Of a DNA stretch of 64,000 bases, positions 31,522 to 43,360 are shown one piece after another. The notes beneath the pieces were generated by a model, which saw only the letters and a list, made by a program, of their open reading frames with translations, made no database searches and was not told where the DNA came from. A program made the translations under genes and the position numbers. Where the stretch lies: the NCBI GenBank assembly GCA_009829735.1, contig CM020619.1, positions 6,934,375 through 6,998,374 on the forward strand, written 5' to 3'. The DNA comes from Pyropia yezoensis. Its lineage: Eukaryota; Rhodophyta; Bangiophyceae; Bangiales; Bangiaceae. Positions within the stretch are counted from its first letter, which is position 1, and the number at the start of each line of letters is the position of its first letter.

Positions 31522-33833
31522 CGGAACCGTTCGTCGAGGGGGGGGTACGGGAAGATGAGCAAGTGTGGAGTGAGCGCCGCCGGGCAGATGATGGGGGGCA
31601 GGGACGTGGTGCGGGGACGTCGGGACGTTGGGCGCCCGCGCCCGCGCCCTACAGATTGACGTCGTGCAAAAACGGGATGCTCAGGTATAACGCAGGGCGG
31701 CGATGCCTCTGTTTCGGTTGCATACAATTTGCATTCGCGGACGCACGCGTACTGCATTCCCTGTAAATGCTTTAAGTGACCAATGTATTGTCCAAATCAA
31801 TAGGTCCTACGGAACTTAGTGCTGAGACCCATGTCGCCTGTGCCTGCTGTCTTTCACCTCCCTGACGCCCACCGCCGTGCCATCACGTGCCGAGGCGGGG
31901 CTGTTCCTGACGCCCTCGTCGCTTCAGACTCAAGGTGAAACCGAGAGGTCTGGGGTCGGCGACGGCCGCGGCGCGGGGGTGGCGGGCCTGCTCGTGCCGG
32001 GAAGTGGCCGATGCGGGCATAGTGCCGGTGGGGGGGGGGGGACTCCAGGGGCGGTCGTCTTGTGTTCGCGGAGCGTCGGGGCTTGGGGGACCGGGCGAGA
32101 CCAGGAGGACGGGGACAACAGGCAGAAGGACGGGGAGAGCGGGAGGGGAAGGGAGCAGAGCGGATGGGGTGTTGGGGGAGCTGGCTCTCGGTTGAGGCCG
32201 GCAGCGAGCGGCCGTCCGGGTGGGGAGTGCTGGGAGCAAACGCCCCGTGGGACGGGGAAAGGGGCTAGTCCCTCGGCCAGGCTCGGCGCCGGTATGTAGG
32301 GCTGGCAGAGGGTCCATTTGGTGGGGTTACCCCTACCTATTGTGTGAATTGACGGTCATACACCCACTTGATGGGCGTCGCCGGACTTAGACGTATAAGA
32401 TATTGGGCGTGGGGTGATCTGAACGGATCATGCTGTGCCACCGAGGGGGGAGCCTCCAAGCCTCAGGCTGGGAGCAGAGGCACCCCCGCGGTAGCCACCC
32501 CACGGCGGACCCCCGCTCCCTTGCTTACCACCGCACACGCCATAAGAGGCGACGCCGCCGCGTCTCCCTCCCCGGCTGTCTGGGCCGGTACGTATGTGTT
32601 TTTCCTTTTTCCGCCCTCCTCCCTGGGGGACACTGATTTCGTGCGCTATTGCACGAGCCATGTCTTTCTCTGGGTGCGGAACTTGTTCCTCACCCTACTC
32701 CTTCCCCTTTTCTCTTTTATTCGGGGCCCCACTATGAAAAATATGCACGTTTTTGGCACACGCGGCGCACTCTCTTTGTAACCGGAACTGCCGCGTCGGC
32801 TGCTCTCCGCATGGGGCCGCCGCAACTCGCGCCGCCGCCGCCACCCGCGCCGCCGCCGCCACCACCTCCACCCTATCGGTTCCCACCATCGCCCAGGCCC
32901 CCACCTCCACCACCATTACCACCCCCTCCACCACCACCACCTCCACTGCCCCCTCCACAGCCACCGCCGCCGCCGTCCCGGCCGTCGTCCGCCGGGTGGA
33001 GGGGCACGCCGTCAGACCACCACCCGGCCGTCGCGGCCGCCGCCTCCGCCGCCTCTGCGGGGTCATGGGGCGGTCGTAAGGTGGTCGTGCCCCCTCCAAC
33101 TGCATCCGGGGTGGCTGCAACCGCGGGGAGCAGCTTTCCCGAAGAGGCCTATCGCCGCCAACGCCGCCGACAGCGGAGGGGGGCCGCGCCCCGGTCGTCC
33201 GCGGCGGCTGCATGACACCGCTGCTGCCGGGCATCGCCTGGGTAGATGGGGGTTAAAGGGGACCGCCCGGAACACCCCCCAGACCGGCCCCTCATTGATC
33301 GCGGCGGGCGGCCGGTGGGGGGGCGCGGCAGCGGCGGCGGCGGCGGCGGCTGCAGGAGGGGAGGCGGACCCGGCGGGGCCGCTCGCAGCTCCCCCCTCTG
33401 GCTGTGGCTTGGAGCGCGGCCGCATTGACGGGGGCCCTCTCGACGGAGGGGGCGGCGGCCGCCACGGCCGCCACGGCCCGGCGCGCCGGCCTTCGGAGGC
33501 GGGTCGAGGCGACGGCGGCCGCGGCGGCAGCGGCGGCGACCCACTGCCCCACCTCCTGCCTAGCGGCGGGCTACCCGCGGGCGGGCTTCCCGCCGGCGGT
33601 AACGACACATGCGCCGCCGGCCGGCGGGCCCCTCCGCCGGCCGCGTTCGCCGCCGCAGCCGGAACGGGTGGCGGAGGGCGGCGGGCGGCGGGCGGCAGGC
33701 AGCAGAGTGTTGGGTAACGCACTCGCTGCCGCTCCCGCCGCCGCCACCTTTTGTAGCAGCGTCGCCGCCACGGCCGTTGCCGACCCCGCACGTGGACTGT
33801 AGGCACCTCCACAGGCGGCAGTTTGATCTGGAG
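31522..33833. other. Non-coding/GC-rich core of the long-TIR element
   Basis: 31522-32750 is mixed DNA with no gene. 32800-33800 is GCC/CAC-type low-complexity sequence like the surrounding genome, with all frames open and an Ala-rich antisense peptide. It may be captured host DNA. Confidence 0.4.
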
Positions 33834-34517
33834 ATTGGAGTCAGGGTGGTAAGTGTGCTAATTGGGTGATAAACGTTCGTTTTAGGTCACTGCCCCTGGG
33901 CCGACACGGAAGCACATGGGACGTTCTCAACATGGACGCAACGCATCCTTTTTGCTACATACTGCGCACCGTTGTGCTCTCTACATCATGTGCTCCACGC
34001 CCATATGCTTCTTGCAGAAAATACACAAGATAGTCCATATGGTGGCGTCAGCCGCGTGCCGTCGTACGCACGGACCCGTCGCTGGCCCCAAGGTCCCCGC
34101 CAGTAGCCACCTATATACTGCAAACCACGCACCAGGACAGTTTATCCGACTTACCCTTTGTGTTTCAGTGCAAGAACAGTGACGGATTTTAATGACTTGA
34201 CTTGTCGCTTAAGAGAGCCCCTGTTTGTTTTCTACGCTAGGAGTAGCATATGGTTTTCGGAGATCCCCCCTCCTCGTTTGAAGAAAGCAAGAGACTGTGC
34301 ATTGGCACTGTCCAAGCTGTACCTCTGTATACATGTGTGTATACAAGAGTGTGCAGGCTCCTCTATCAGTGATGTAGCATATGCCCTGGGGCTCGTTTTA
34401 GCTTTGTCTGCGGCACTCACACAACAGCTGAGAGACAAGAAACAACAGTAGAATCTGCATATAAACGAAGAACCTATCCCAGTCCCATGGTCTTCTGCAA
34501 AGCACCTGTGAGGCTCT
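33834..34517 (-). repeat. Right long inverted arm
   Basis: Inverted counterpart of 29373-30090; outer end CACCTGTGAGGCTCT at 34503-34517. Confidence 0.65.
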
Positions 34518-35683
34518 GGGCTGCCAGCCCGGACAGACAGAGGCTCTCAGTCGGGCCTTCAAGCACCCCCCCCTCACAAATCGATGCTCCCCTAATAGTC
34601 GCCCAAACGTAACCTCTACAAACACGACTAGGGGGTGGCGGCTGTGGCGGCCACGCCGGTGGGCTGTCGTTGCCGCTCCCGCTTTTTGGCGGGCCCGCCC
34701 CGGCCACGCGCGCCCGGCCGTGGTGCGCCGCTCCCGTCGCCCCGCCGCAGCAGCGTCAGCGACCGCGCCCAACTGCAACTCCGAGCGCGACAGCGACCGC
34801 GGCTGGGACCATGAACGTGAACGTGACCGCAACCGTGACTTTGACAGAGAATGTGACCGTGGCGGGCCCGGCGGGTCGCTCGTGATGTCCCTTGTCCGCC
34901 TCTTCCCCCGTCACCACCTATACATCCCGCCTGGGGGGGGCGGCCATGCCGCCTGTGGGGTCGGCGGCGGGGGCGGCGTCGGCGGCGGCGGCAGCCTCCG
35001 CCCCCACTCCTCACCCCCAATGCTGCCGCTGCTGCCGCCACCGCCAGACCAGCCCATGCGCGCCTATCCTACGCCGGGGGTCAATGTGGCGACGCCGGTG
35101 GCGAGTGGGACATTGGCGGCATCAGCGGCGGATGTTGCCGCTGACCCCACGGGGTCGCTGGTGGGCCGCCTACCCAGTCTACCGGCCGGCGGCGCGCCGC
35201 CAAAGATGCCGCACCTGCCTGGTAGGGGGGGCCGTCGCCGGTGGCGGCGGCGATGCCTTGCCCCTCACCTCGCCTGTGTTGGCCGGCGGCAGCAGCGGTG
35301 GCCACCGGCCGACCGCCGCTGTTGTCGCCCCGTAGAAAGCGTCGACGGAGTGCGATCCCGGACTGCCGTCGGTACCGTGCGGCGGCCGTTCTGGTTCCGC
35401 CGTCGTCGCCGCGGGGGCGTGGGGCGCGCGCCTGGAGCAGCGTGGGGGTGCGGCCGGGGACGTCCGCCCGAGGACGCTGCCGGCGCCAACGTCCCCCCCC
35501 CCACCTCCACCACCGCCACCACCGCCCAAACCACCACCCGGTGGCAGCAGCAGCGGCGGCGCCCAAACCACCACCGGGTGGCAGCAGCAGCGGCGGCGCC
35601 AGCAGCGGGCCGCTGTCGGCGCGGCGTCCTCCCGCCGACGCTGGTGGATGGTCGCCACCACCACTGGACCTCTCTCCCTCGTC
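34518..35683. other. GC-rich intergenic with hexamer-type repeat
   Basis: At 34783-34860 degenerate hexamers (GAACGT, GACCGC, GACCGT) repeat. Plus-strand translation gives an Asp/Glu-Arg run (DHERERDRNRDFDRECDR) and the minus strand gives an SR-like run. The rest is GGC-rich low complexity, including a tandem CCAAACCACCACC.GGTGGCAGCAGC duplication near 35523-35600. No gene is supported. Confidence 0.4.
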
Positions 35684-36337
35684 TTACATGGCGGCGGTAG
35701 ACGCCCCGGGTGCCTCGCGTGAGCGGGATGGGGGTGGGGGCACCCGCTCGCGCGGGGCAGCTGTCTCTGCCGCCTCCGCGTCGAACGGCGGCGCCGGCAC
35801 CATCACGGCCCCCGCCCTCGGTTGTGGCGTCGCCTGAGGCGGCCGCAGCGGCAGCACCTGCAGCACCGGCGGTGGAGGCGGCGGCGGCGGCCAAGGCGGC
35901 GTCGGTGGGAAGGACAGCGGTGCAGAGCCACGCACCATCCTCACCAAAAGGGCTGGGCACTCGTTGTGCCCCAGAAGGTGGCCGTATGGGGGTGACCAGC
36001 CGGTACTCCCGTGGCGGACAGTCGTCCATGTGGGGCGGCCGTGGTGGCCGCGACGGGGGGGTAAGCCCCACAACTGCTCCGCAGCGTCACAGTCAACGAC
36101 GGCGGCGGCGGCGCCCGTTGCGGCGGCCGCCGAGGTGGCTGCCGAGCCGCGGCTGTTGTGGATCGCACGTAGAAGAGGGGGAAGCAAGTACGAAGTGCTC
36201 CCGTCCCCTTGGAGGTCTGGCGGGAATTGCCATCCTTCAGGAATGTGTGCCACAATCTCGCGTCCCCCGGGCACTCCGGTCACCCAACCGACGGTGTGCC
36301 ACGCTGAAGCACCGGAATCGTGACAACGGCCGGGCAA
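35684..36337 (-). CDS. Possible fragment of an unknown protein
   Basis: The first about 60 of 217 codons look protein-like (WHTVGWVTGVPGGREIVAHI, then PEGWQFPPDLQGDGSTSYLL). The remainder is Ala/Pro/Arg-rich. Another protein-like patch is VRHGSTGWSPPYGHLLGHNE. I do not recognise a family. It may be an exon or a decayed gene. Confidence 0.25.
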   Translation of the reverse strand: MPGRCHDSGASAWHTVGWVTGVPGGREIVAHIPEGWQFPPDLQGDGSTSYLLPPLLRAIHNSRGSAATSAAAATGAAAAVVDCDAAEQLWGLPPRRGHHGRPTWTTVRHGSTGWSPPYGHLLGHNECPALLVRMVRGSAPLSFPPTPPWPPPPPPPPVLQVLPLRPPQATPQPRAGAVMVPAPPFDAEAAETAAPRERVPPPPSRSREAPGASTAAM

Positions 36338-39300
36338 GGGGCTGGAGGGGGCGGCAGATACGGTGGGTGAAGCCCACGGCGAGGGCTTGTATGAGCGGAC
36401 CGCTGCCGGACTTCGGGGGGATGGGCAAGAGCCAATAGCCGCTCAATGAGCGGTTCCCTGGCTCGCCCCCGTATGTATGCATACCGGTGGCGCGCTGCCA
36501 GCCACGAGCTGGAGTGCCATGGAACTATTCAGGGACGGAGCCGTGGGACGGACGGTGGGGGCAGGGAGGGCCCACTGGGCTGGGCACCGCACGCGGTGAA
36601 GCGCCGTTCGGGGAGGTGCGCCTGCGCAAGTGCGGGCGCCGCCTGGAGGGACCGTAAGTGGTATACGTAGGCGTGCCGCGTGGGCCAGCCATTCCGATGC
36701 AGAAGGAGGACAAGTATTTACCCTTTTGGACAACGACCCCGATATTGACATTGCGGGGGCACTTGGGGACGCATACGCCAAGTCGGCTGTGCGGCACACC
36801 CACCAAGGCTTAACAACAGCGGCCGCCGGCCGGCACGCGGCACGCCCATGGGTACCCGCCGGGCGCCTTGGGGAGACAGGCCTCCACAGGATGGAGGCGC
36901 AGCATCGGCAGGTCAAGGCGGCCGACCGGTGGCACAGGACAAGCCGCCTCGGCGGCAGCGGCGCCCGCCGCGGTCGCCGCGCCTCCGCAACGCCGGCAAG
37001 CTGTCCCGCCATCACCCGCTCCATGGCAGCGGTCGTAAGCGACGGTAGCAGTGGCGGGGGGGGCGCCCGCAGCAATTGCAGCGTCCGCAGTGGCGAGTTC
37101 GAACTCGGGCGCAGCCCCGCTGCCTTGACGGCTGGCGTTGCCTCCCTCCTCGCTCAGTGGGGGGGCGCCCACCGGTGAGGTGGCCGAGTCCGCCGCCGCT
37201 CTCGCCGCAACGCCTCCCCCTCTGCCGTCGCCAGACGCAGCCCCCGCTGCAGGCCGCGTGCCGTCGCCGCGGCGGCTGCCAACCGACTGGCCGGCGGCGT
37301 CGGTGGGGGCGGCGCGGCCCCTACGTTCGGCGCGGCGCGGTGCTCGTGGTCGCGGGGACAGCTGCAGAAGCAGCGGCGGTAGCAGCTGCGGCGCTAGCGG
37401 TGGGGCGGCGATGAGCGGGCGGGCGGCCCGCCGGTGTGTGTGCCGACGCTGCTGCTGCCACTGCGACCCGACGGTGCTGCGGGGGGGGTAAGAGGAGGCA
37501 GACCCCTGCTGCTGTTGCCGCCGCTGCCGCCGTCTCCCCGAGGCGTTGTCACCCACGGGCGACGTGTCGCCCTGGGGCGTCCTGTCGCCCCGACGGCGGC
37601 CGCCGTCCCCAAGGCATGCGCTTACGGCGATAGACGTCCGTCCAAGTCGTTCGAGAGGGGTTACTGGGCACGAGGGCTGCGGCGTGCCATAGACGATTTG
37701 AGTTTGCTGTTGGGCTGCGCATATACTATAAAAGAGAAAGAGTCATGCAAGACGAGCGAGAAAGAGCCCGTCGAAAAACGAGATTGTGCATGGTGGTGAA
37801 GCGCGGCCATGCACCGCCTCTTATAGCCCCTGAAGAGAAGGGGGGGACGAAATTGGGACGGCTGTCCTTCCTTCACCCCCCATCCCACGCCCTGACCGCT
37901 TGCCTCCCCTCGCCGCCGCGTCCGCCCTCCCCATCGGTCTGGGATCGAAGCCGGGGGGGGGGGCAGCGGGAAGCGAGCCGCCAGAACTCCCCGCCACCCC
38001 TCGTCCTCATGCCGTAGGTACCTGGTCACAAGTTCCCGGCCACCCAACCACGTCGCTATGTATGTATGCGCTGGGAGGAGGCGAAAAAACGGGAGCGGGA
38101 AATCCGGGGGCGCGCGGATCAGGCCGCGTCACCCGTCCGCGCGGGGAGGAGAGAGAGAAGGGGGTTCGAGGGGGTGGAGGGGCGGAAGGATGGGAGCCCG
38201 GGTAGCATGGAGAGGCGGCGCTCACCCAGGAAGAGTAGCCGAAAGAGTGGGCGCATAGAGGGGATAAACAGTACAGTGAGATGGTAACACCCCACCATCG
38301 CTTCTGTCGTCTCACCGCTGCTCGCCATTTATGTTTAGGCAGACGCATCGGAGGGCGGCTGAGCGACGCCCGCTCTCCTCGCAAGCCCCCCTGCGCCGAC
38401 TTTAGGCGCAGGAACTCCCACAAAACTTGGCTGGGAAGGCGTCTGGACCTTCGTGCGGCTGACAGGGGCGGTTCGCTCGAGGACCTCCTGCACGCGCAGT
38501 CCTTGGGGGTGGAAGTCACGGGGGTAGCGGGAGCGGCTTTGGATGGGGCGACGGGCGCTTCCCTCTCTCCCCCTTCTTACCCGCCCCCCACTTGTTCCAC
38601 GCAGCCAGCCCTTTCCTCCTTGCTCCCCCCTTGCCCCCTCCTCCTAGCCGCGCGTAGGCGGCGCCGGCCGCTCTCCCCTCAGCAGCCTATCACGTTCAGG
38701 AACGACCGCTACACACATTCGCTGGTGCCAGCGCTCCACTCCCCCCGCCCCCCTCTTCCGCCTTCCCCTCCACTAACCTCCCTGCCCTACTGGACCCGGC
38801 GGGCAAGGTTCGCAAAATGGGCGTGAGGTCCCACCCCTTCCTTTCCACCGGCCGCCGCTGTCCACCTTCCCCGCCGGGCCACTCAAACATACTATACCCC
38901 TCGCCCGTTGTCCCCCTCCTCCACCACCCCCACGTTCCCCCTCCCCCCTTCTCCGGCCGATAACCCCCAACCAAAGCCACACCGTGCGCTGCCGGCTGCC
39001 GCGCCCCCGCCCCCGCGTGGCCGCCGCCGTCGCGGCTGTCGTCGCGGCAGTCGGGGCCGCCTGCTCACCCAATTCCTGCGGCCGCGTGTCACCCAGACGG
39101 CGATGGCGGTGGCGGCCGCAGCCGCGGCACTCGGCCGCCATTGCAGCCGCCGCCTCCGCCGGCGGCAGCCACCGCTGCCACCGCCGTCGGCGTCGTCGTC
39201 GTCGTTGTTGTTGTCGCCACGGGCGCCGTCGACGGCTCCGCCCCTAGCGGGAGCCGTCACCACGACAGCCGCGGCTACATCCGCTGCCGCCTCCGCCGTC

Positions 39301-40900
39301 TCCAGCCCCGCCCTGGAGTCCCTGGCGGGAGTGGTAGTGCCCCCTGCGTGGCTCGCCGCCGCCCTCACCCTCCACGCTGCGACGGCGGTCACGGCGGTCG
39401 CTGCATCTGCCCTCCACGGCGCGTTGTGTGTGTGGGAGACGCTCGCGCGGGCTCTCATCACCGCCGCCCCGCCGCGGCGGCCGCCCTTATAGCGACGCTG
39501 CCGCCGCCGCCGTGGTGACGGCGGCAGCGGCGGCCGCAACGGCGACAGCCAAGGTGGTGCTGCTGGCGGTGCCGCTAGCGGTGGCGAGCGTGGGCACGAT
39601 GGCAGGGGGGGGGGATGCACCGCCCGAACGGCAGCGGCGGTGGCAGCGGGGGCCGACGCGGCGGGTGGGTGGGTCCGGGCGGTGGCGGCTTGGGTGGGCA
39701 TTCTTGGGAGGGCGGAGGGGGCTCCCCCCGTTGGGGCGCCCCTCCATGCCACCCTCAAGGGGGTCCTCGGGGACGGTGGCGGCGGCTGGCAACGGTCACG
39801 AGACGGCGGAGGTGGCCGCCGCGGTGGCGGCGCCAGCGGCTGCAGCTGCCGCGGGGACGATGGTGTTGCCAGTCACGACCAGCTGGTGGCAGCCGACGCG
39901 GCGCACGGACGTGTGTTCGCGCCGGTGGCCGGGTGGGCGCTGGCAACCGGGGGCAGCGGCGGAGGCGCGGGCCTCTCCTGACGGCACTCGTCGACGACGA
40001 CGTGGGGGTTGGCGTGCCGCTTGTGGGGGCGGCGGCCATGGCCACGGCGGTGAGCGTGCTGGGCCGCCCCCGCTGGGGGAGAGGGAGCGGCGGTGGCGCC
40101 GGTCGCCGTCGTCAGACATGGTGGCCGACCGCCGCCGCCGCCGCCGCCGCTGCCGCAGCTCGTGACGGCGGTGGACGTGGATGCTGTGATGGCCTCCCCC
40201 GCCGCCGCAGCGACGGCGGCGGCGGCCGCCGCGGCGCCACAGTCGCGGCGGCGTTGGTGGCTGGGGCTCCCTCTACCCGTGTACTCGGCCAAGCTCCATG
40301 TGAGAGGCAGTGACGGCGGGCGGGGGAGGCACGGGCTGCGGACGGGGGGAGGCGCGGGAAGCGGACGAGAGGAAGGACGGCAGGGGAGGGCGGCGAGAAA
40401 GCGGCAGAGGCGGACGGACGGGCACCCGCCTTCGAGGGGCACCACCAGCACTGCTCGGTGGCTATCGCCTACCCCGCCCGCTGCCCCGTGGGGAAGACGT
40501 TCCCGCTGGCGCGTGGGTCAGACGTGTGGCCGGCAGGGCGGCTGGGGTTGGAATTGAAGCGGGTGGGCGGGGGGAGGCAGGGTAAGAGAAGCGGGGGCAC
40601 TGTGGAGGGAGGTTCGACGACGAAGAGGGGAGTCACTGGGGTGGTTCTTTCCTGATTACCGGGTCCGTACGGACCAGTCAGTCGCGCGGGGGCTTTGCCG
40701 GGGGTAGGGGGGGGGGTAGGGGGGTGGGAATTGGCGGTGGGGTGACGTTTTACCGGCCGCGACGGGTGGCGGCCACCCCCTTGCCGGCAGGCAGGCAGGA
40801 TGGTACAGTATGGGGGGAGGTGGGTGCGTCGTGCGGCAGGGGGGCGGGGGAGAAGAGGTGAGAAAAAAGAGGGGCTGGGGAGGCGGTGGAGGGGGAGGAA
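36338..40900. other. GC-rich region without a supportable gene
   Basis: Low-complexity Ala/Pro/Arg/Gly frames on both strands. A TATA-like ACTATAAAAG lies near 37729, with no clear gene behind it. A plus frame at 38908-39492 ends in a hydrophobic stretch (PAWLAAALTLHAATAVTAVA) and could be part of a membrane protein, but this is weak. Minus-strand peptides around 36690-36810 (VPHSRLGVCVPKCPRNVNIG) look like a gene relic. Confidence 0.35.
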
Positions 40901-40985
40901 GGGGGGGGGGGGGCGCCCCCCCCGGGGATTCCCCCCCCCTCCCCCCCCCCCCCCGCCCCCCCCCACCCCCCCCCCCCCCCCCCCC
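40901..40985. repeat. G-run followed by C-runs (self-pairing homopolymers)
   Basis: Thirteen Gs are followed by GC and long C-runs broken by single bases. This would fold on itself and is a likely place for length errors in assembly. Confidence 0.8.
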
Positions 40986-41858
40986 TCTGCCCCTGTGGCC
41001 ACTTCCGCCGCCAACTGTTCGCCGTGGCGGGCAAGCCCCTCTGCCCCCCTGCCACGCCACCAACACCACCATCCAGCCTCCGTCGGCGGTGCGTCGTCCT
41101 ACTGCCGCAGCCTTCTCCTCCCCCGTCACCCCCCCAACCACCCCACCCCCCTCCTCCTCCAGCCCTCACCCCGGCCTCACCCCGACCTTTCTTTTTTTCT
41201 TTACCGCTGCCCCCGCCCTCGTTTCCCTCCTTCCCCCCCGCCCCCACCCCTCCTCTTGCCCACCACCTACTGGTGCTCGCTCGCTCGACCGCTCTCGCTG
41301 ACCCGCCCCCCCCCCCCCCCCCCCCCCCTTCCTCAGCCTCTCAACTCACCCTCCATGGTCGTCGCCCACCCCAAGACGGCGACCACAACGACGCCCCGCC
41401 GGCACTCACCCCCCCCCCCCCCCCAACCCGCCGCCGTCCCCCTAGCAGCACCCCCCCCCCCCCCCTTCCCCCCCCTAACCACCAGCACCACCCCCCTGCC
41501 GCTGGCCGCCGCCGCCGCCGCGGCCGTCGCCGCGCACCCGCACGCCCGCTCCGTGGCGGTCGTCCACACGCGGTCGTTGGTAGGGTGGGCGCCCGCCACC
41601 GACGGCGGCGACGGCCGCCGCCGCCGTCGTCGTTGCCGCAGCCGCCGGCCGGCGGCGCCGCCCGCCCTCACCGTTGCCGTCGGGGGGGGATGGCCGGGAC
41701 GCGCCGGGAAGGGGGCGCGGCGCGGGCGGGGTCTACCGCCATCCCCCGACCCGCCGCCGTCGTCTCCACCGCGGCGGACGCTGCCGACCGCGGCGCTGGC
41801 GGCGGCCGTTGCGTTGGCTGACAGGCTGGCCCGCCGTGGCGGGGCCGCCCCGCGGCAT

Positions 41859-41913
<55 letters not shown>

Positions 41914-43360
41914 CGGCGGGCGCCCGACGGCGGGTCGGGGGCGCCGCCACGGCACTGGTGGCTGCTGGTCTGAACGTTGCCGCGTGGGTGGCCGTGCAGG
42001 TGGTGTGGGCGTGAGGGGAGGGGGGGCGCGGGGGGGGTGCCGCCGCCGCTGATCAGGGCGGCGGGGACGGCGGTCGAGGCGGCGGCGCCGTTGGCAGCGG
42101 CGGCGGCGGCGGTGGCGGTACGTGCGGCTGCTGCCGCGGCGGACGCTGCGGCAAAGGGGCATGCCGCGGGGGAGGGGGTCTTGGGGGGGAGGAGGGCACC
42201 GGCGGTGGCGGGGGGGGTGGTGGGGGGGATGGGGGGGTGGGGGGGGTGGTGGGGGGGATGGGGGGGATGGGGGGATGGGGGGGATGGGGGGGGGGGGGGC
42301 GCCACCATGTGTGTGGCGGCCGCCACGGGCGGCGCCCCACCAACGGCCAGGACGGCGGTGGTGGCGGCGGCAGCGGCGGCGGTGGCGGCGGTGGCGGCGG
42401 CGTGGGGGGGGGGGGGGGGCGGGGTCGCCCGCCAGCTGGATAGACGCCGCCGGCACGGCCTGGGGCGACCCGCCCCGACGCGTCGCCGCCGACGCCGACC
42501 GGCAGGGGTGGTCGGCGGCGGCGGCCGCCGCCCTCTCCCCTCCGCCTATGTGCGCGCCCGAAGGCGGGGGGCACCCGACTACGGCGGCCGAGGCGGCCCG
42601 CTGGTGTGGCCGCCTCGACGGGTGGGCGTGAGCGGCCGCCGCGGGGGGGTGGTCGATGGGCCGGCCCGCCGCCCGGTGGCTGTGGCGGTGGGGCCTCGGC
42701 AGCCGCCGCCGCCGTGGCGTGTGCCGCCGTGACGGCGGCTGCGGCGGTGGCTGCGGCGGCCCCGTCGAGGCTGCCGCCGCCGCCGCCACCGTCGCCGCCG
42801 CCCGCGCCAGCCGCGCGGCGTCAGCGGTGGCGACCGCCGCGTGGCGCACCACGGCGGTGGTGTCGGCGTCGGCGGTAGCCGCCGAGGCGGCTACGAGTGC
42901 CGAGGTGGCCGCCGCCGGCGTCCCCGCCGCCGCCGCCGCGGGGCGGCGGCGGCGGTGTTGCTCGCGGCGGGGGGGGTGGCCACCGACGGCGGGTTGGCGC
43001 GCCGGGTGGGGGGCGTCGCGGCGGCGGCCACCGCCACACCCGCCACCGCCGCCACCGTCACCACCGCCACCCCCGCCACTGCAAGCGCCGGTGCCGACGC
43101 CGGCTCAGGCGGCGCGTCACCGGGCGCCGGGTGGGGGCGGCCTGTGGTGCGGCGGAGAGGGGGGGGGGCAGGCGGCCGCCGCTGGCGGCCGCCGCCGCAG
43201 AGCCCCCAGTGCCCCCAACTCCATCACGCACCTCCTCCATCCCCCCCTTTCCCCCGGGGGTGGGAGGGGAGGGGCACAGAGGAAGGGAAAGGGCAAGGGC
43301 GAGGAAGAGGGTTGACCAGGATGAGGCGATGGCAAGAGGGATGCCGCTGTGAAGTACAAT
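40986..43360. repeat. Low-complexity GC DNA with microsatellites
   Basis: Contains (GGC)n at 41861-41901, C-runs at 41307-41328, and a G-rich minisatellite at 42205-42300 with unit GGGGGAT/GGGGGTG. A plus frame ending at 42014 has an Ala/Val hydrophobic C-terminus (TALVAAGLNVAAWVAVQVVW) but no recognisable domain. No gene is called. Confidence 0.5.

Larger units (their letters stand above)
29373..34517. mobile_element. 5.1-kb element with about 0.7-kb imperfect terminal inverted repeats
   Basis: The left arm 29373-30090 and right arm 33834-34517 are inverted copies at roughly 75% identity by eye. Shared blocks include AGAGCCTCACAGGTG at the outer ends, TTGTCTCTCAGCTG, GAGCCCCAGGGCA-type, CACTGTTCTTGCAC, CTGTCCTGGTGCGTG, GCAGTATATAGGTG, CATATGGACTATCTT, GTGGAGCACATGATGT, GCGCAGTATGTAGCA and TATCACCCAAT. 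Long arms of this kind are typical of Mutator-like or foldback elements. No clear target duplication is visible and the outer limits may extend slightly. Inside are one intact ORF and about 2 kb of GC-rich DNA unlike the arms. Confidence 0.6.

Noticed and set aside
37096-37106. GTTCGAACTC as a tRNA T-loop
   Set aside because: It is a short palindrome with no D-arm or anticodon arm nearby.
37729-37744. TATAAAAG as a promoter
   Set aside because: No supportable gene follows; the nearest ATG is only about 10 bp away in a short ORF.
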